DNA of 64,000 bases from Natrarchaeobaculum sulfurireducens (GCF_003430825.1 NZ_CP024047.1:1-64000), one strand, 5' to 3'. Counted from the first letter of the stretch, positions 50,915-59,626 are shown. Notes: a model not told the origin generated them from the sequence alone. A program made the numbers and translations.

Positions 50915-51495
50915 AGCGGGACGAACTCGAGGACGAGCCACGCCGCTACCGCAGCGTAGATGGGGATCGTCAGGTTGTCGTCGAGGACGAACTCGCCGTA
51001 GGTGACCTTGATCCCGTCGGCGACCGTCCCTCCCAGAGCTGCGGCGACGGCGGCCGCAGGCGGAAGGAACGGGAGCGCAAGCACCAGCATGACGCCAGCG
51101 GTCGCCGCGAGCACCGGCGGTCGTTTGACCCGACGTAACGTGTCGTCTGAGAGCGCTCCGCTGATCGGGTCCCCGAGTGCGAGCATCAACATCGCCGGTA
51201 GCGCGATCGCTGGCTGGAACAGGAGCACGACGATCGTCATACTGACCATATAGTAGCCGTAGCCGGCGAACTGGTCGGCTTCGTACTCGCGGGTGAGCTT
51301 CTCGTAGATCCACCACTCGAGGCCGACCCGAAGCCGGAGGAACTCCAGACCGATCACACCGACGGCGAGGACGACCATCAGGAGCCGAAACTGCGCCCAG
51401 GTCAGTCCGAGCTCGAAGGCGTCGGCGAGCAGCCAGAGCGCGACCAGTCCGGCTCCACTGGCGTGAACCAGCCGGCGTTTGAGTTCGTCGGCCAT
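50911..51495 (-). CDS. CTP-dependent polyprenol/dolichol kinase-like membrane protein
   Basis: A 194-residue membrane protein starting MADELKRRLVHASGAGLVAL. Other family features are REYEADQFAGYGYYMVSMTIV and LGDPISGALSD with later GGTVADGIK, like the DGK1/SEC59/VTE5 kinases that phosphorylate dolichol, phytol or diacylglycerol with CTP. In archaea the likely role is recycling isoprenoid alcohols. About six membrane segments are visible. Confidence 0.82.
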   Translation of the reverse strand: MADELKRRLVHASGAGLVALWLLADAFELGLTWAQFRLLMVVLAVGVIGLEFLRLRVGLEWWIYEKLTREYEADQFAGYGYYMVSMTIVVLLFQPAIALPAMLMLALGDPISGALSDDTLRRVKRPPVLAATAGVMLVLALPFLPPAAAVAAALGGTVADGIKVTYGEFVLDDNLTIPIYAAVAAWLVLEFVPL

Positions 51496-51651
51496 CACCT
51501 CTCTCCTCGGAGGTCGTGACCTTCAGTCCGTCGGTTACGTAGCTGTTCAGGCAGGCTCGAGACACAGAGCAGGGGGAGACTGATCACGTGCGATGATCGT
51601 CCCTCTCGATTCCAATACGTATTTTCCGATGTAAGTCGAATCCAGCTACAG

Positions 51652-52833
51652 ATGGTCGAAACAGTTCTGGCAGTCGGTATTATCGCCTCTATTTTCGTCG
51701 GGTTCAACATCGGTGGTTCGTCTACGGGGATTACGTGGGGCCCGTCCGTCGGTGCGGGAATTGTGAAGAAGACGACGGCAGCAGCGGTGATGACTGTCTT
51801 CGTCTTTCTGGGCGGGATGACGGTCGGACAGAACGTCATGGCGACGCTCAGCGACGATATCATCACGATTCCACTGACGCTCGAGGCGGGCGTCGCCGTT
51901 CTCTTTTTCATCGGACTGGGGATTCTCGTCGCGAACATCTTCGGCGTCCCCGTACCGACGTCGATGACGACCGTCGGCGCCATCGCCGGACTGGGGCTGG
52001 CTTCGGGAACGCTCAATTACGCGACGATCGCGGAGATCATCTCCTGGTGGATCGTCACGCCGATCATCGGCTTCTGGATCGGCGGGATCATCGGTCGCTA
52101 CATCTATCCCGAGGTCAACCGGCGCGTCACGATCGAGAAGTCCGACGGCCCGTTGCTCGTCTTCGATCGCGACGGGGGGTTCCCGACGCCTGCGCTCGGT
52201 CCGAACACGACCTGGTCTGAACTCGGGACGACGTTCATCGTCATCGTAATCGGCTGTTACATGGCGTTCAGCGCGGGTGCGAGTAACATCCCGAACGCCG
52301 CGGCACCGCTGGTCGGCGAGGCCGGCCTCGAGGTGACGACTGCGGTCATCATCGCTACGCTCGCGATCGGTTTCGGTGGGTTCACCATCGCCCGTCGGAC
52401 GATGGACTCGGTGGGCGGTGAGTTGAGTGACATCCCGCTGCTCGCGGCACTGTTCGTGATGGTGACCGCCTCGACGATCACGACTGCCCTCTCCTACATT
52501 GGCATCCCGATCAGTCTCGTGATGGCGACGGTGATGACGATCGTCGGTATCGGCTGGGGTCGGGCAACTCGACCGATCACGTTCCGCGAGGCGGTCACGC
52601 GGGACAGCGAGGTGGAAGATCGCGACATCGAACTGGGGGTGATCGTCGCCGAGGAGGAAGAAGGTGAGGATGCTCGCCCGATCGGCGAACCCGAACCCAG
52701 CCAGGTTCTCCAGGGTGCCGACCTGTTCAACCCGCGAGCGGTGATCAAGTACGTCTCGATGTGGGTCATCGGTCCGTCGATGTCGACGATCCTGGCGTAT
52801 GGCTTTTTCATCGCGGTTCCGGGCGTCGTCTGA
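51652..52833 (+). CDS. Inorganic phosphate transporter, PiT family
   Basis: A 393-residue transporter with about ten helices. Its two PiT signature repeats are unlike the usual GANDVANA: the first reads NIGGSSTGITWGPSVGAGIV and the second AFSAGASNIPNAAAPLVG, both with substituted Asp, as in many haloarchaeal members. An acidic loop (VAEEEEGEDARPIGEPEP) lies before the last helix. Transport of phosphate is inferred from family; the changed signature leaves ion coupling uncertain. Confidence 0.88.
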   Translation: MVETVLAVGIIASIFVGFNIGGSSTGITWGPSVGAGIVKKTTAAAVMTVFVFLGGMTVGQNVMATLSDDIITIPLTLEAGVAVLFFIGLGILVANIFGVPVPTSMTTVGAIAGLGLASGTLNYATIAEIISWWIVTPIIGFWIGGIIGRYIYPEVNRRVTIEKSDGPLLVFDRDGGFPTPALGPNTTWSELGTTFIVIVIGCYMAFSAGASNIPNAAAPLVGEAGLEVTTAVIIATLAIGFGGFTIARRTMDSVGGELSDIPLLAALFVMVTASTITTALSYIGIPISLVMATVMTIVGIGWGRATRPITFREAVTRDSEVEDRDIELGVIVAEEEEGEDARPIGEPEPSQVLQGADLFNPRAVIKYVSMWVIGPSMSTILAYGFFIAVPGVV

Positions 52834-52922
52834 CCGCTTCTCACAACGGCCCCATCGTGTGGGTGCGTCTGGATCGGCTGGGCACGCGGTGATTTAGGTT
52901 CTTGATCTCCTACTGTGATCGT

Positions 52923-53351
52923 ATGCTCTCTCAAATCCTCGTCCCGATGGACGACTCCGAGCACTCTAGCCACGCCCTCGAGTACGCTCTCGAGAACTTT
53001 CCAGCGGCCGAGATCACCGTCTTACACGTCGTCGGCGTCCCGTCGATGATGATGGGTGAGGCGGTCGCTCTCACCCTCGAAGACGACATTAACGACGCCG
53101 CTGCCGATCTCGCAGAACCGGTTTTCGAACGCGCGTGGGAGACCGCGGACGACTACGATCGGGAACTCGAGACGATCGTCGGCGTCGGTCACCCGGCCCG
53201 GAACGTGATCGATCGGGCCGACGACTACGACACGATCGTCGTCGGGGCCCACGGCGAAGACTGGAGCCGGGCGACTCGTCGGTTTCTCGTCGGGAACGTC
53301 GCGGAGACGATCTCGAAACGAGCGCCGGTTCCGGTGATTATCGTCCGCTGA
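52923..53351 (+). CDS. Universal stress protein (Usp) family
   Basis: A 142-residue protein of the alpha/beta Usp fold starting MLSQILVPMDDSEHSSHALE, with ITVLHVVGV, GVGHPARNVIDRADDYDTIVVG and the phosphate loop GAHGEDW; it ends with SKRAPVPVIIVR. ATG 52923 follows a TATA-like TTTAGG at about 52892-52897. It follows the phosphate transporter gene and precedes the coiled-coil protein gene; a decayed paralogue lies at 54489. Confidence 0.92.
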   Translation: MLSQILVPMDDSEHSSHALEYALENFPAAEITVLHVVGVPSMMMGEAVALTLEDDINDAAADLAEPVFERAWETADDYDRELETIVGVGHPARNVIDRADDYDTIVVGAHGEDWSRATRRFLVGNVAETISKRAPVPVIIVR

Positions 53352-53375
53352 GCGCAATTCGGTGGGCCAGGGCGG

Positions 53376-54245
53376 TTACTCGCCGTCCGTCTTCGTTTCG
53401 TCGTCCGTCTCGGCTTTCCCTGCGGTCTGTTCGATCAACTCCTCGACCTGGTCCTCGCGAGGTCGACGATTGATCCGCTCGTCCACGGCCTCGACCTGTT
53501 CCTGGACCGTCTCGAGTTGCTCGCCGACGGTTTCCTCGACTGTCTCGCCGACAGTTTCTTCGACCGATTTTTCGACTGTCTCTCCCACCGTCTCCTCGAC
53601 CGATTTTTCGACTGTCTCTCCCACCGTCTCCTCGACCGATTTTTCGACTGTCTGGCCGACAGTTTCTTCGACCGATTTTTCGACGGTTTCCTGAACGGTT
53701 TCTTCGACGGACTGCTCGACAGTCTCCTGAACGGTCTCTTCGACCGATTTTTCGACGGTTTCACCGACGGACTGCTCGACCGTCTCCTGTACGGACTGCT
53801 CGACCGTCTCACCAACCGTCGCTTCGACTTGTTCGCCGACCGTCTCCTGGACGGATTGTTCGACCGTCTCACCAACCGTCGCTTCGACTTGGTCACCGAC
53901 GGTCTTCTGGACGGTCGCCTCGACGGACTGTTCGACCGTTTCGCCGACCTGTGCCTGGACCGTCTTCTCCATCTCCTGTTCGACCGTCTTTCCGACGGTC
54001 TCTTCGACGGACCGTTCGACCGTCTGCATCTGCTCGCCGACCGATTCCTCGACTGCCTTGGTCATCCAGTCGGGATCGAACCGGGCCATCTTCCAGACGA
54101 CGTGGAGGGCGTACGACGCGAAGACGCCGAGGGCGAACGCGAGTCCGATCCCGAACTCGAGCGTCGCGATCATGACGACCGCGATGACGATCAGCGCACC
54201 GTAGGCGAGGTCGACCGCCGCGTCGACGCGGACCGGGTTCAGCAT
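53376..54245 (-). CDS. Membrane-anchored repetitive coiled-coil protein
   Basis: A 289-residue protein. An N-terminal double membrane helix (about 10-50: LAYGALIVIAVVMIATLEFG) precedes about 200 residues of 11- to 12-residue repeats based on ETVEKSVEETVG, ending in a short acidic tail. The Thr/Val/Glu repeats have the pattern of long amphipathic helices, like apolipoprotein or LEA-type helices. It should lie along the membrane surface or form a rod. The function is unknown; its place between two Usp genes hints at stress physiology. It is convergent with the intact usp. Confidence 0.8.
   Translation of the reverse strand: MLNPVRVDAAVDLAYGALIVIAVVMIATLEFGIGLAFALGVFASYALHVVWKMARFDPDWMTKAVEESVGEQMQTVERSVEETVGKTVEQEMEKTVQAQVGETVEQSVEATVQKTVGDQVEATVGETVEQSVQETVGEQVEATVGETVEQSVQETVEQSVGETVEKSVEETVQETVEQSVEETVQETVEKSVEETVGQTVEKSVEETVGETVEKSVEETVGETVEKSVEETVGETVEETVGEQLETVQEQVEAVDERINRRPREDQVEELIEQTAGKAETDDETKTDGE
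53535..53690. repeat. 36-bp tandem repeats within the coiled-coil gene
   Basis: Units such as TCGACCGATTTTTCGACTGT recur at 36-bp spacing (for example from 53558, 53594, 53630 and with variation beyond). The repetition is in frame and encodes the 12-residue coiled-coil unit ETVEKSVEETVG. Exact copies imply recent duplication or gene conversion. Confidence 0.85.
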
Positions 54246-54459
54246 CGACCTCCCCCGTCGGTTCGGCCAGGACGTCCATTCACTGTCCGGCAGGCAGCGA
54301 TTCGACTCCGATGAGCGACGACGGGACGACGTCGCGACGTTCGTCTCGACGACGAATTCCGCTCGACTGTCATAGTCACGTCCTTGAGTTCGCCGCGCGA
54401 GCGGTTGAATCCTTTGTTGACCGATGCTGCCGGTGTGAACGGGTTCTGTCACCACCGCG

Positions 54460-54467
54460 TTTATCTA
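54460..54467 (+). promoter_or_regulatory. TATA box of the decayed usp gene
   Basis: TTTATCTA is centred 26 bases before the ATA at 54489, the position that should be the start codon. Confidence 0.55.
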
Positions 54468-54488
54468 CGGCGTCCTCGGAGCCATCCT

Positions 54489-54932
54489 ATAGTTTCCCGC
54501 ATTCTCGTCCCGATGGACGGCTCGGAGATGAGCGAACTCGCCCTCGAGCACGCCCTCGAGATCCACCCTGATGCCGAGCTTACCGTCTTACACGTCGTCG
54601 GCGAGCCCTCAGCGATGTTAGGGAAGGCAACGGAACTCGCACTCGCGGACGATCTCGAGAAGGCGATGGACGAACACGCCAGCGCAGTGTTCGATCGGGC
54701 ACAGGAGATCGCGGTGGCGGAAGTCGGGGAGCCGACCTCGAGACCGAGGTCGTACTGGGCCATCCCGTTCGGGCGATCGTCAACCGCGCCGACGACTACG
54801 ACGCGGTCGTCATCGGCAGCCACGGCGGAACCATCGCCGAACGCCTGTTCGTCGGCAACGTCGCCGAGAAGGTGTTCCGTCGGTCGCCGGTTCCCGTCAC
54901 GGTCGCCGGTTCCCGTCACGGTCGTCCGGTGA
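54489..54932 (+). pseudogene. Decayed universal stress protein gene with three lesions
   Basis: The N-terminal part VSRILVPMDGSEMSELALEH through ASAVFDRAQEIAVAEV is a normal Usp, but the codon at the expected start (54489-54491) is ATA rather than ATG. After 54725 the frame shifts by one at a run of four G (54727-54730); the true continuation DLETEVVLGHPVRAIVNRAD and FVGNVAEKVFRRSPVPVTV lies in the other frame. A 19-bp tandem duplication (54881-54918, unit GGTCGCCGGTTCCCGTCAC) then restores the frame so the ending is PVPVTVVR. The product would be mis-sequenced for about 50 residues. Sequencing error at the G-run is the alternative. Confidence 0.75.
54881..54918. repeat. 19-bp exact tandem duplication in the decayed usp
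   Basis: The unit GGTCGCCGGTTCCCGTCAC occurs twice without a change. Its length (19, one more than a multiple of three) offsets the earlier missing base and returns the frame to that of the normal C-terminus. Confidence 0.85.
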
Positions 54933-55011
54933 CCACCACACAGCGTCGACGCTCGCGAAGAGTCGAAGCGAAGCGAGCGTCGAGTCGACCTCGTCGCTGA
55001 CGAGGCTCGAG

Positions 55012-56793
55012 TTAGACGTCGTCGAACGCCAGCTCGCCGGAACGAAGCGCGGCCAGCGTCTCCGGCAGGTCGGAGACCGGGAGCCGTTTCTGCTCGGTCG
55101 TGTCCCGCTCGCGAACCGTGACGGTCGTCTCGTCGTCGGCCTCTACCGTCTCGTAGTCGACGGTCACACAGAACGGGGTGCCGACTTCGTCCTGGCGACG
55201 GTAGCGTCGGCCGATGTTCCCCGAGTCGTCGTACGTCACCGAGAGGCCGGCCGCACGGAGGTCGTCGACGATGTCGGTAGCCTGGGCGACGAGTTCGTCG
55301 TCGCTTTGCAGCGGGAAGACACCGACGAAGGTGGGAGCGACTTCGGGCTCGAGGGCGAGGTAGGTCCGCGCTTCGCCGTCGACCTCGTCCTCGCGATAAG
55401 CGTGATGCAAGACGGTGTAGACGAGTCGGTCGACGCCGAAGGAGGGTTCGATCACGTGCGGTGTGACGTGTTCGCCGGCGATCGTCTCTTCGTCGACCGA
55501 GAAGCCAGTCTTCTCGACGGGGAGCTCGTGGCTCTCGCCGTCTAGCTCGATCTCGACGGTGTCATCCTCGAACGCAGCACGGTCCCGGGCCGCAAGGGCC
55601 TCGAGCTCCTCGACCACGTCTTGCGCTGCGCCGCCGAACTCCGGACCCAGGTAGCTCATGTCGGGGTCGACGGTGGCGCGTTCGACGGTCTTCGGCTCGT
55701 CGTACTGTTTGAAGACGGTGAAGCGGTCGCCGGAGTGGTCGGCGTGTTTCGAGAGGTCGTAGTCGCCGCGGTTGGCGAAGCCGGCGATCTCGATCCAGTT
55801 GCCGTCGATCTCGCTTTCGGCGTCCCAGCAGTCGGCGGCGTAGTGGGCACGCTCGCCGGCGAGGTGCTGGCGGAACCGGAACCGGTCCATGTCGACGCCG
55901 ACGGATGCATACCACGGCTTGGCGACGCCGAGGAAGTACGCGACCCACGGGTCGGCGATGACATCGTCGGCAACGGCCTCGCCGATCGTGGTCTCGACCA
56001 CGCTGCCGTCGTCTGCGTTCTGCTCGCTTGCGGGATACAGGGTCACCGCGACGTCCTCGACGCGCTCGAGCGGTGGCTCGTCGACTTCGGGGTCGATGAA
56101 GTACTCGAGTTCAGCCTGGGTGAACTCGCGGGTCCGGATAATGGAGCGCCGGGGGCTGATCTCGTTGCGGTAGGCCCGGCCGATCTGGGTGACGCCGAAC
56201 GGAAGCTGGTTGCGGGCGTACTCTTTGAGCCGGGGGAACTCGACGAAGATGCCCTGGGCGGTTTCGGGTCGGAGGTAGCCGGGCTGGGCGTCGCCGGGGC
56301 CGATGTTGGTCGCGAACATGAGGTTGAAGTTCTCGACGGCGACGTCCGCGAGGCCGCCTCCGCACTCGGGACAGGCGAGTTCGTACTCGGCGATGACGTC
56401 TTCGACTTCAGGGATGGGAAGGCTCTCTGCGTCCTCGTACTCGGTGTTGTCCTCGACCAGGTGGTCCGCTCGGCCGCTTGTCTCACACTCTGGGCACTCG
56501 ATCAGCATGTCGTCGAAGCCCTCGAGATGGCCCGAGGCCTCGAAGACGGGTTCGTGCATGATCGTTGGGGCATCGATCTCCATGTTGCCCTCGGCCACGG
56601 CGAAGCGGTCGCGCCAGGCGTCTTCGACGTTGCCTTTCAGCGACGCGCCCTGGGGACCGAACGTGTAGAAGCCGCCAACCCCACCGTACGATCCCGACGA
56701 GCGAAAGAAGTAGCCGCGACGTTTCGCCAGCTCGACGAGTTTCGGACTCGTCGATTCGCTGTCGTCGACGGCTTGCTGTTGGCCATCACTCAT
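55012..56793 (-). CDS. glyS: Glycyl-tRNA synthetase
   Basis: This class II synthetase (alpha2 type) charges tRNA-Gly. The 593-residue protein has a zinc site formed by two CPEC pairs (CPECETSG, then later ACPECGG), RPETAQGIFVEFPR, motif 2 RAYRNEISPRRSIIRTREF, motif 3 SFGVDRLVYTVL and a C-terminal anticodon-binding domain. ATG 56793 (MSDGQQQ) overlaps the end of the CBS gene by 8 bases, so expression is coupled. Confidence 0.96.
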   Translation of the reverse strand: MSDGQQQAVDDSESTSPKLVELAKRRGYFFRSSGSYGGVGGFYTFGPQGASLKGNVEDAWRDRFAVAEGNMEIDAPTIMHEPVFEASGHLEGFDDMLIECPECETSGRADHLVEDNTEYEDAESLPIPEVEDVIAEYELACPECGGGLADVAVENFNLMFATNIGPGDAQPGYLRPETAQGIFVEFPRLKEYARNQLPFGVTQIGRAYRNEISPRRSIIRTREFTQAELEYFIDPEVDEPPLERVEDVAVTLYPASEQNADDGSVVETTIGEAVADDVIADPWVAYFLGVAKPWYASVGVDMDRFRFRQHLAGERAHYAADCWDAESEIDGNWIEIAGFANRGDYDLSKHADHSGDRFTVFKQYDEPKTVERATVDPDMSYLGPEFGGAAQDVVEELEALAARDRAAFEDDTVEIELDGESHELPVEKTGFSVDEETIAGEHVTPHVIEPSFGVDRLVYTVLHHAYREDEVDGEARTYLALEPEVAPTFVGVFPLQSDDELVAQATDIVDDLRAAGLSVTYDDSGNIGRRYRRQDEVGTPFCVTVDYETVEADDETTVTVRERDTTEQKRLPVSDLPETLAALRSGELAFDDV

Positions 56794-57637
56794 ACAGTGC
56801 CTCCAGCAGGTCGACGTCACGGACGATGCCGACGAGCTGTTCGCCCGTGACCATCGGGATCTGTTCGATGTCGTTGCTGATCAGCTGCTGGGCAGCGTCC
56901 TGGACCGAAGTGCTGGCCGAGACGGTCACGACGTCATCGCTCATGAACTCGGTGATGGGTCCGTTCGGGATCTCGATGTCTCGCGTCGGCAGGTACCGGC
57001 TGCCAACGGCTTTGATGCCTTCCCAGGACCACTCGGAGTCCTGATCCGGGAAGTTGTCGCCCGTCGACTCCTCGCCCTCGACGATGCGGGCGACTTCGAT
57101 GATGTCGACCTCCGTCAGGACGCCGCTCATCTCGCCGTCGTCGTCGAGAACGACGGTGTAGGGAACGTTCGCGTAGTACAGCTCCCGCTCGGCGACGGCG
57201 AGCGGTGCGCCCTCGTACGTCGTGTTCAGATCTTCGCTCGCGTAGCTGCCGACCGTATCGTCGGTCTCCTGGTCGCCCGTCGCGATCGCGTGGACGATAT
57301 CGGTCACCGTCACGATCCCTTCGAACTCGCCGTCGACGACCGGCACGCGGCGGGCTCCATCCTCGACCATCGTCCGGGCGACCTCGGGCAGCGGAGTTTC
57401 CGCGGTCGTCGTCGGCACGTCCTCCATCAGCATCACGAGCTGGTCTTCGTCGGGCTGTTCGATCAGCGCGTCCCGCGAGACCAGCCCGCGGTACTCAGCG
57501 CCGTCGTCGGTCGGGTTGACGACCGGCACGGACGAAAACGACTTCTCCTGAAGGTACTCGAGCACGTCAGACCGCGTCCCCGGCAGGTCGACGGTCACCA
57601 CGTCCGCACTGGACGTCATCGCGTCAGCTACGTTCAT
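56786..57637 (-). CDS. Four-CBS-domain protein
   Basis: A 283-residue protein made of two Bateman modules (four CBS repeats, beginning MNVADAMTSSADVVTVDLPG; others at about 70-125, 135-185 and 225-283). CBS pairs bind adenosyl ligands such as ATP, AMP or S-adenosylmethionine. No catalytic domain is attached. Overlap with glyS suggests that it may sense energy or cofactor state in relation to translation, which is inference. Confidence 0.9.
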   Translation of the reverse strand: MNVADAMTSSADVVTVDLPGTRSDVLEYLQEKSFSSVPVVNPTDDGAEYRGLVSRDALIEQPDEDQLVMLMEDVPTTTAETPLPEVARTMVEDGARRVPVVDGEFEGIVTVTDIVHAIATGDQETDDTVGSYASEDLNTTYEGAPLAVAERELYYANVPYTVVLDDDGEMSGVLTEVDIIEVARIVEGEESTGDNFPDQDSEWSWEGIKAVGSRYLPTRDIEIPNGPITEFMSDDVVTVSASTSVQDAAQQLISNDIEQIPMVTGEQLVGIVRDVDLLEALYE

Positions 57638-57735
57638 ATCCCCTCGGTAGGGCGAAAATGCGTATAAACCCAGTGCTTCGACCCAGTCCCTGGTTCTGTG
57701 AACGATCCGGCGAGTCTGACAGTTCGATTCGACGA

Positions 57736-57743
57736 ATTTATAT
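57736..57743 (+). promoter_or_regulatory. TATA box of the DUF7556-like gene
   Basis: ATTTATAT is centred 27 bases before the ATG at 57767. Confidence 0.6.
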
Positions 57744-57766
57744 GTGGGTGGGAGTCAGTCTCATAC

Positions 57767-57934
57767 ATGGCGACGAACCCCCACGCCATGACGGACGCCG
57801 ACACGATCGTCGGTTCGATCGACTCGAGCAACTCGAGCCACGGCAACGAGTACGTCATCGCGGATATTTCGGCCGACGAGGCCTGGCTGTCGATGGAAGC
57901 GGACGCTGCACCGACACTTCGGGCCTGGCGGTAG
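57767..57934 (+). CDS. DUF7556-like small protein
   Basis: A 55-residue protein, MATNPHAMTDADTIVGSIDS and on to EYVIADISADEAWLSMEADA ending APTLRAWR. The EAWLSM and WR end recalls a widespread haloarchaeal small protein family of unknown function. The TATA box predicts a leaderless transcript. The 62-bp 3'-end element (copy B) begins 12 bases past the stop. Confidence 0.75.
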   Translation: MATNPHAMTDADTIVGSIDSSNSSHGNEYVIADISADEAWLSMEADAAPTLRAWR

Positions 57935-57946
57935 GGGTGATACAGT

Positions 57947-58008
57947 AGCCACTGAACGTCAGTGCACACACGATTTCACGATAGCTGTGTGATCGATGTG
58001 GAAACCGT
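57947..58008 (+). repeat. Interspersed 62-bp 3'-end element, copy B
   Basis: The copy starts AGCCACTGAACGTCAGTGCA and ends TGTGGAAACCGT; it agrees with copy A at about 52 of 62 bases. The region between contains a weaker stem than in copy A. It is oriented with the upstream small gene. Confidence 0.7.
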
Positions 58009-58081
58009 CACAGTCGTTACTGTCACTGACTGTCGACGCCGATCACGATCGTTTTCTGTTCGGAGAGCGAGTGAGTAGTCG

Positions 58082-58588
58082 ATGGTCGGACCCGGCCGAC
58101 ACACGAACGAACAGCGAGAGACGGCGACTGGAGAGCCGTCCAACAGCCGCCGGCTCTCGGTAGCGACGCTGCTCTCGTCGCTCGTTCCGACATCGCTCGC
58201 CCGTCGCGCGATCGCCGTCTCCGTCGAGACGGACCGCGAGGTGTACGACCGTGGCGAGCCGGTCGAGATCACGGTCGAGTTCAAAAACCGACTGCCCGTC
58301 GCCGTCGACGTCCCGACGCCTCGCCGGCGCCGATGGGGCTGGAGCGTCGATGGAGAACTCGAGGCCACCGACGAACGCCGATACGTCCGCTCGAAGCCGT
58401 CGACGTTTACCTTCCGAGGCGGCGAGCGAAAGCGCGTCTCGGTCACCTGGTCCGGCCGATTCGAACGCACCGACGATCGACACGAGTTCGTCCTGCCGGA
58501 AGCTGGGACCCACGAGATTCGTGCGTTCGTCGCGACCGATCCGAACGGTTCCCAGCCGTCCGACGTGACGACGATTCGGATCGAATAA
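58082..58588 (+). CDS. Haloarchaeal beta-sandwich-like protein, function unknown
   Basis: A 168-residue protein. After a basic N-terminal tail and a hydrophobic patch (ATLLSSLVPTSLARRAIAV), it has a beta-rich domain (ETDREVYDRGEPVEITVEFK, later FTFRGGERKRVSVTW and EAGTHEIRAFV) with the layout of an Ig-like or DUF7974-type fold. The function is unknown. ATG 58082 is the only good start; the gene may be transcribed with the next gene in the same direction. Confidence 0.65.
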   Translation: MVGPGRHTNEQRETATGEPSNSRRLSVATLLSSLVPTSLARRAIAVSVETDREVYDRGEPVEITVEFKNRLPVAVDVPTPRRRRWGWSVDGELEATDERRYVRSKPSTFTFRGGERKRVSVTWSGRFERTDDRHEFVLPEAGTHEIRAFVATDPNGSQPSDVTTIRIE

Positions 58589-58669
58589 TCGCCCGCGCTC
58601 GCTGCTGGCCACTCACGCAGAGTGAGCGGCTCGATAAGCGTTTTCGTGCTGTGTCGCGTGGTATCGCGT

Positions 58670-59176
58670 ATGTCGATCGAGCGCGTGTTCGCGCAGTTGC
58701 CCGACCCTGGTTCCCACGCTGTTCCGGAGTGCTCCATTCCTCGTGGCGATCCAGTGTTGCCGATCGCACTCACGCGAGCGGAGCTATCGACGGTGCTCGA
58801 GTTGTACGGGTCGTTCCGGGCGGTCGATCCGACCGGGCTGGACGAAAACCCGTTTTTTGCGGCGATGCGGTCGTCTATGGAGCAGACGTTTGGGATCCCA
58901 CGCTATCGGCCGGACGAACAGTTACACGACGACATCGAGGCGATGTTAACCGACTTCTCGAACGATTTGGGGAGTCGAGCGCTCGGCGTCGTCGACGCCA
59001 CGCCAGCTCACCACCGGACGCTGTATCTTTTTCTTATCACCTGTCGCGGCTACTACGTCACACCCCAGGTCCGATTCGAGCCCGACGCCGACGCGGTCGA
59101 GACGCTGTACGATATCTACGACCGCGTCGCCCAGCAGGACGTCTACCTCAAGCATCCGTCGTCCGTCCTCGAGTAG
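58670..59176 (+). CDS. Conserved haloarchaeal protein, function unknown
   Basis: A 168-residue acidic protein (MSIERVFAQLPDPGSHAVPE at the start). Recognisable patches are LPIALTRAELSTVLELYGSF and RYRPDEQLHDDIEAMLTDFS and DIYDRVAQQDVYLKHPSSVL. The sequence looks soluble and mostly helical. I do not recognise a domain. ATG 58670 was chosen over an upstream in-frame GTG-type start because the Ser/Val-rich extension is unlike the rest. Confidence 0.65.
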   Translation: MSIERVFAQLPDPGSHAVPECSIPRGDPVLPIALTRAELSTVLELYGSFRAVDPTGLDENPFFAAMRSSMEQTFGIPRYRPDEQLHDDIEAMLTDFSNDLGSRALGVVDATPAHHRTLYLFLITCRGYYVTPQVRFEPDADAVETLYDIYDRVAQQDVYLKHPSSVLE

Positions 59177-59626
59177 AAAGAACTCGCCCTCGCTCGCACG
59201 TAATTCGTCGCCGTCATCCGGTGGGGAACCCACCCGGCGAAACCCGCCCGGATGGTGACTCGTTGTCGCCTGCCGTCGTACCGAACTCCGGGGAGTGTCC
59301 GACCGCTCGCGGGATCTTTTTGCCACGGTTCGTGAACGCCGCCATCAGTTAAGCTTATTCACTTACATGTGAGTAACTATCCGATACGTCTTCGTAAACA
59401 CTTTTCCGATGACTATTTTTGTTGGGTAATATATCCCTGAGCTAGCAAAACGCATTCGCGATCGCTGTGAGCGCCGCTGGCGTGCGCTCGAGCGAACACT
59501 CACGCACCTGGTTGGACCTCGATCGAAGCCGTGACCGTCGACTGCAGTCTTCGTTCGGCAAGGTGGGTGAAGCCAGCATTCGGCCGGTGGGTCTATCGGA
59601 CGAAAACGGCAGCGATGAGAGTAGAG
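59177..59626. other. 450-bp convergent gap with an AT-rich core
   Basis: The gap lies between two gene 3' ends, so no promoter is required. Yet 59345-59450 is AT-rich, with a partial dyad around ACATGT (59365-59370, in TTCACTTACATGTGAGTAAC) and TATA-like GGGTAATATATCCC at 59424-59437. No supported gene follows. It may hold transcription ends, an unlisted RNA or the remains of a gene. Confidence 0.45.

Noticed and set aside
55621-56850. Forward frame of 409 codons opposite glyS
   Set aside because: The glyS motifs on the other strand are complete; this frame shows only mirrored composition.
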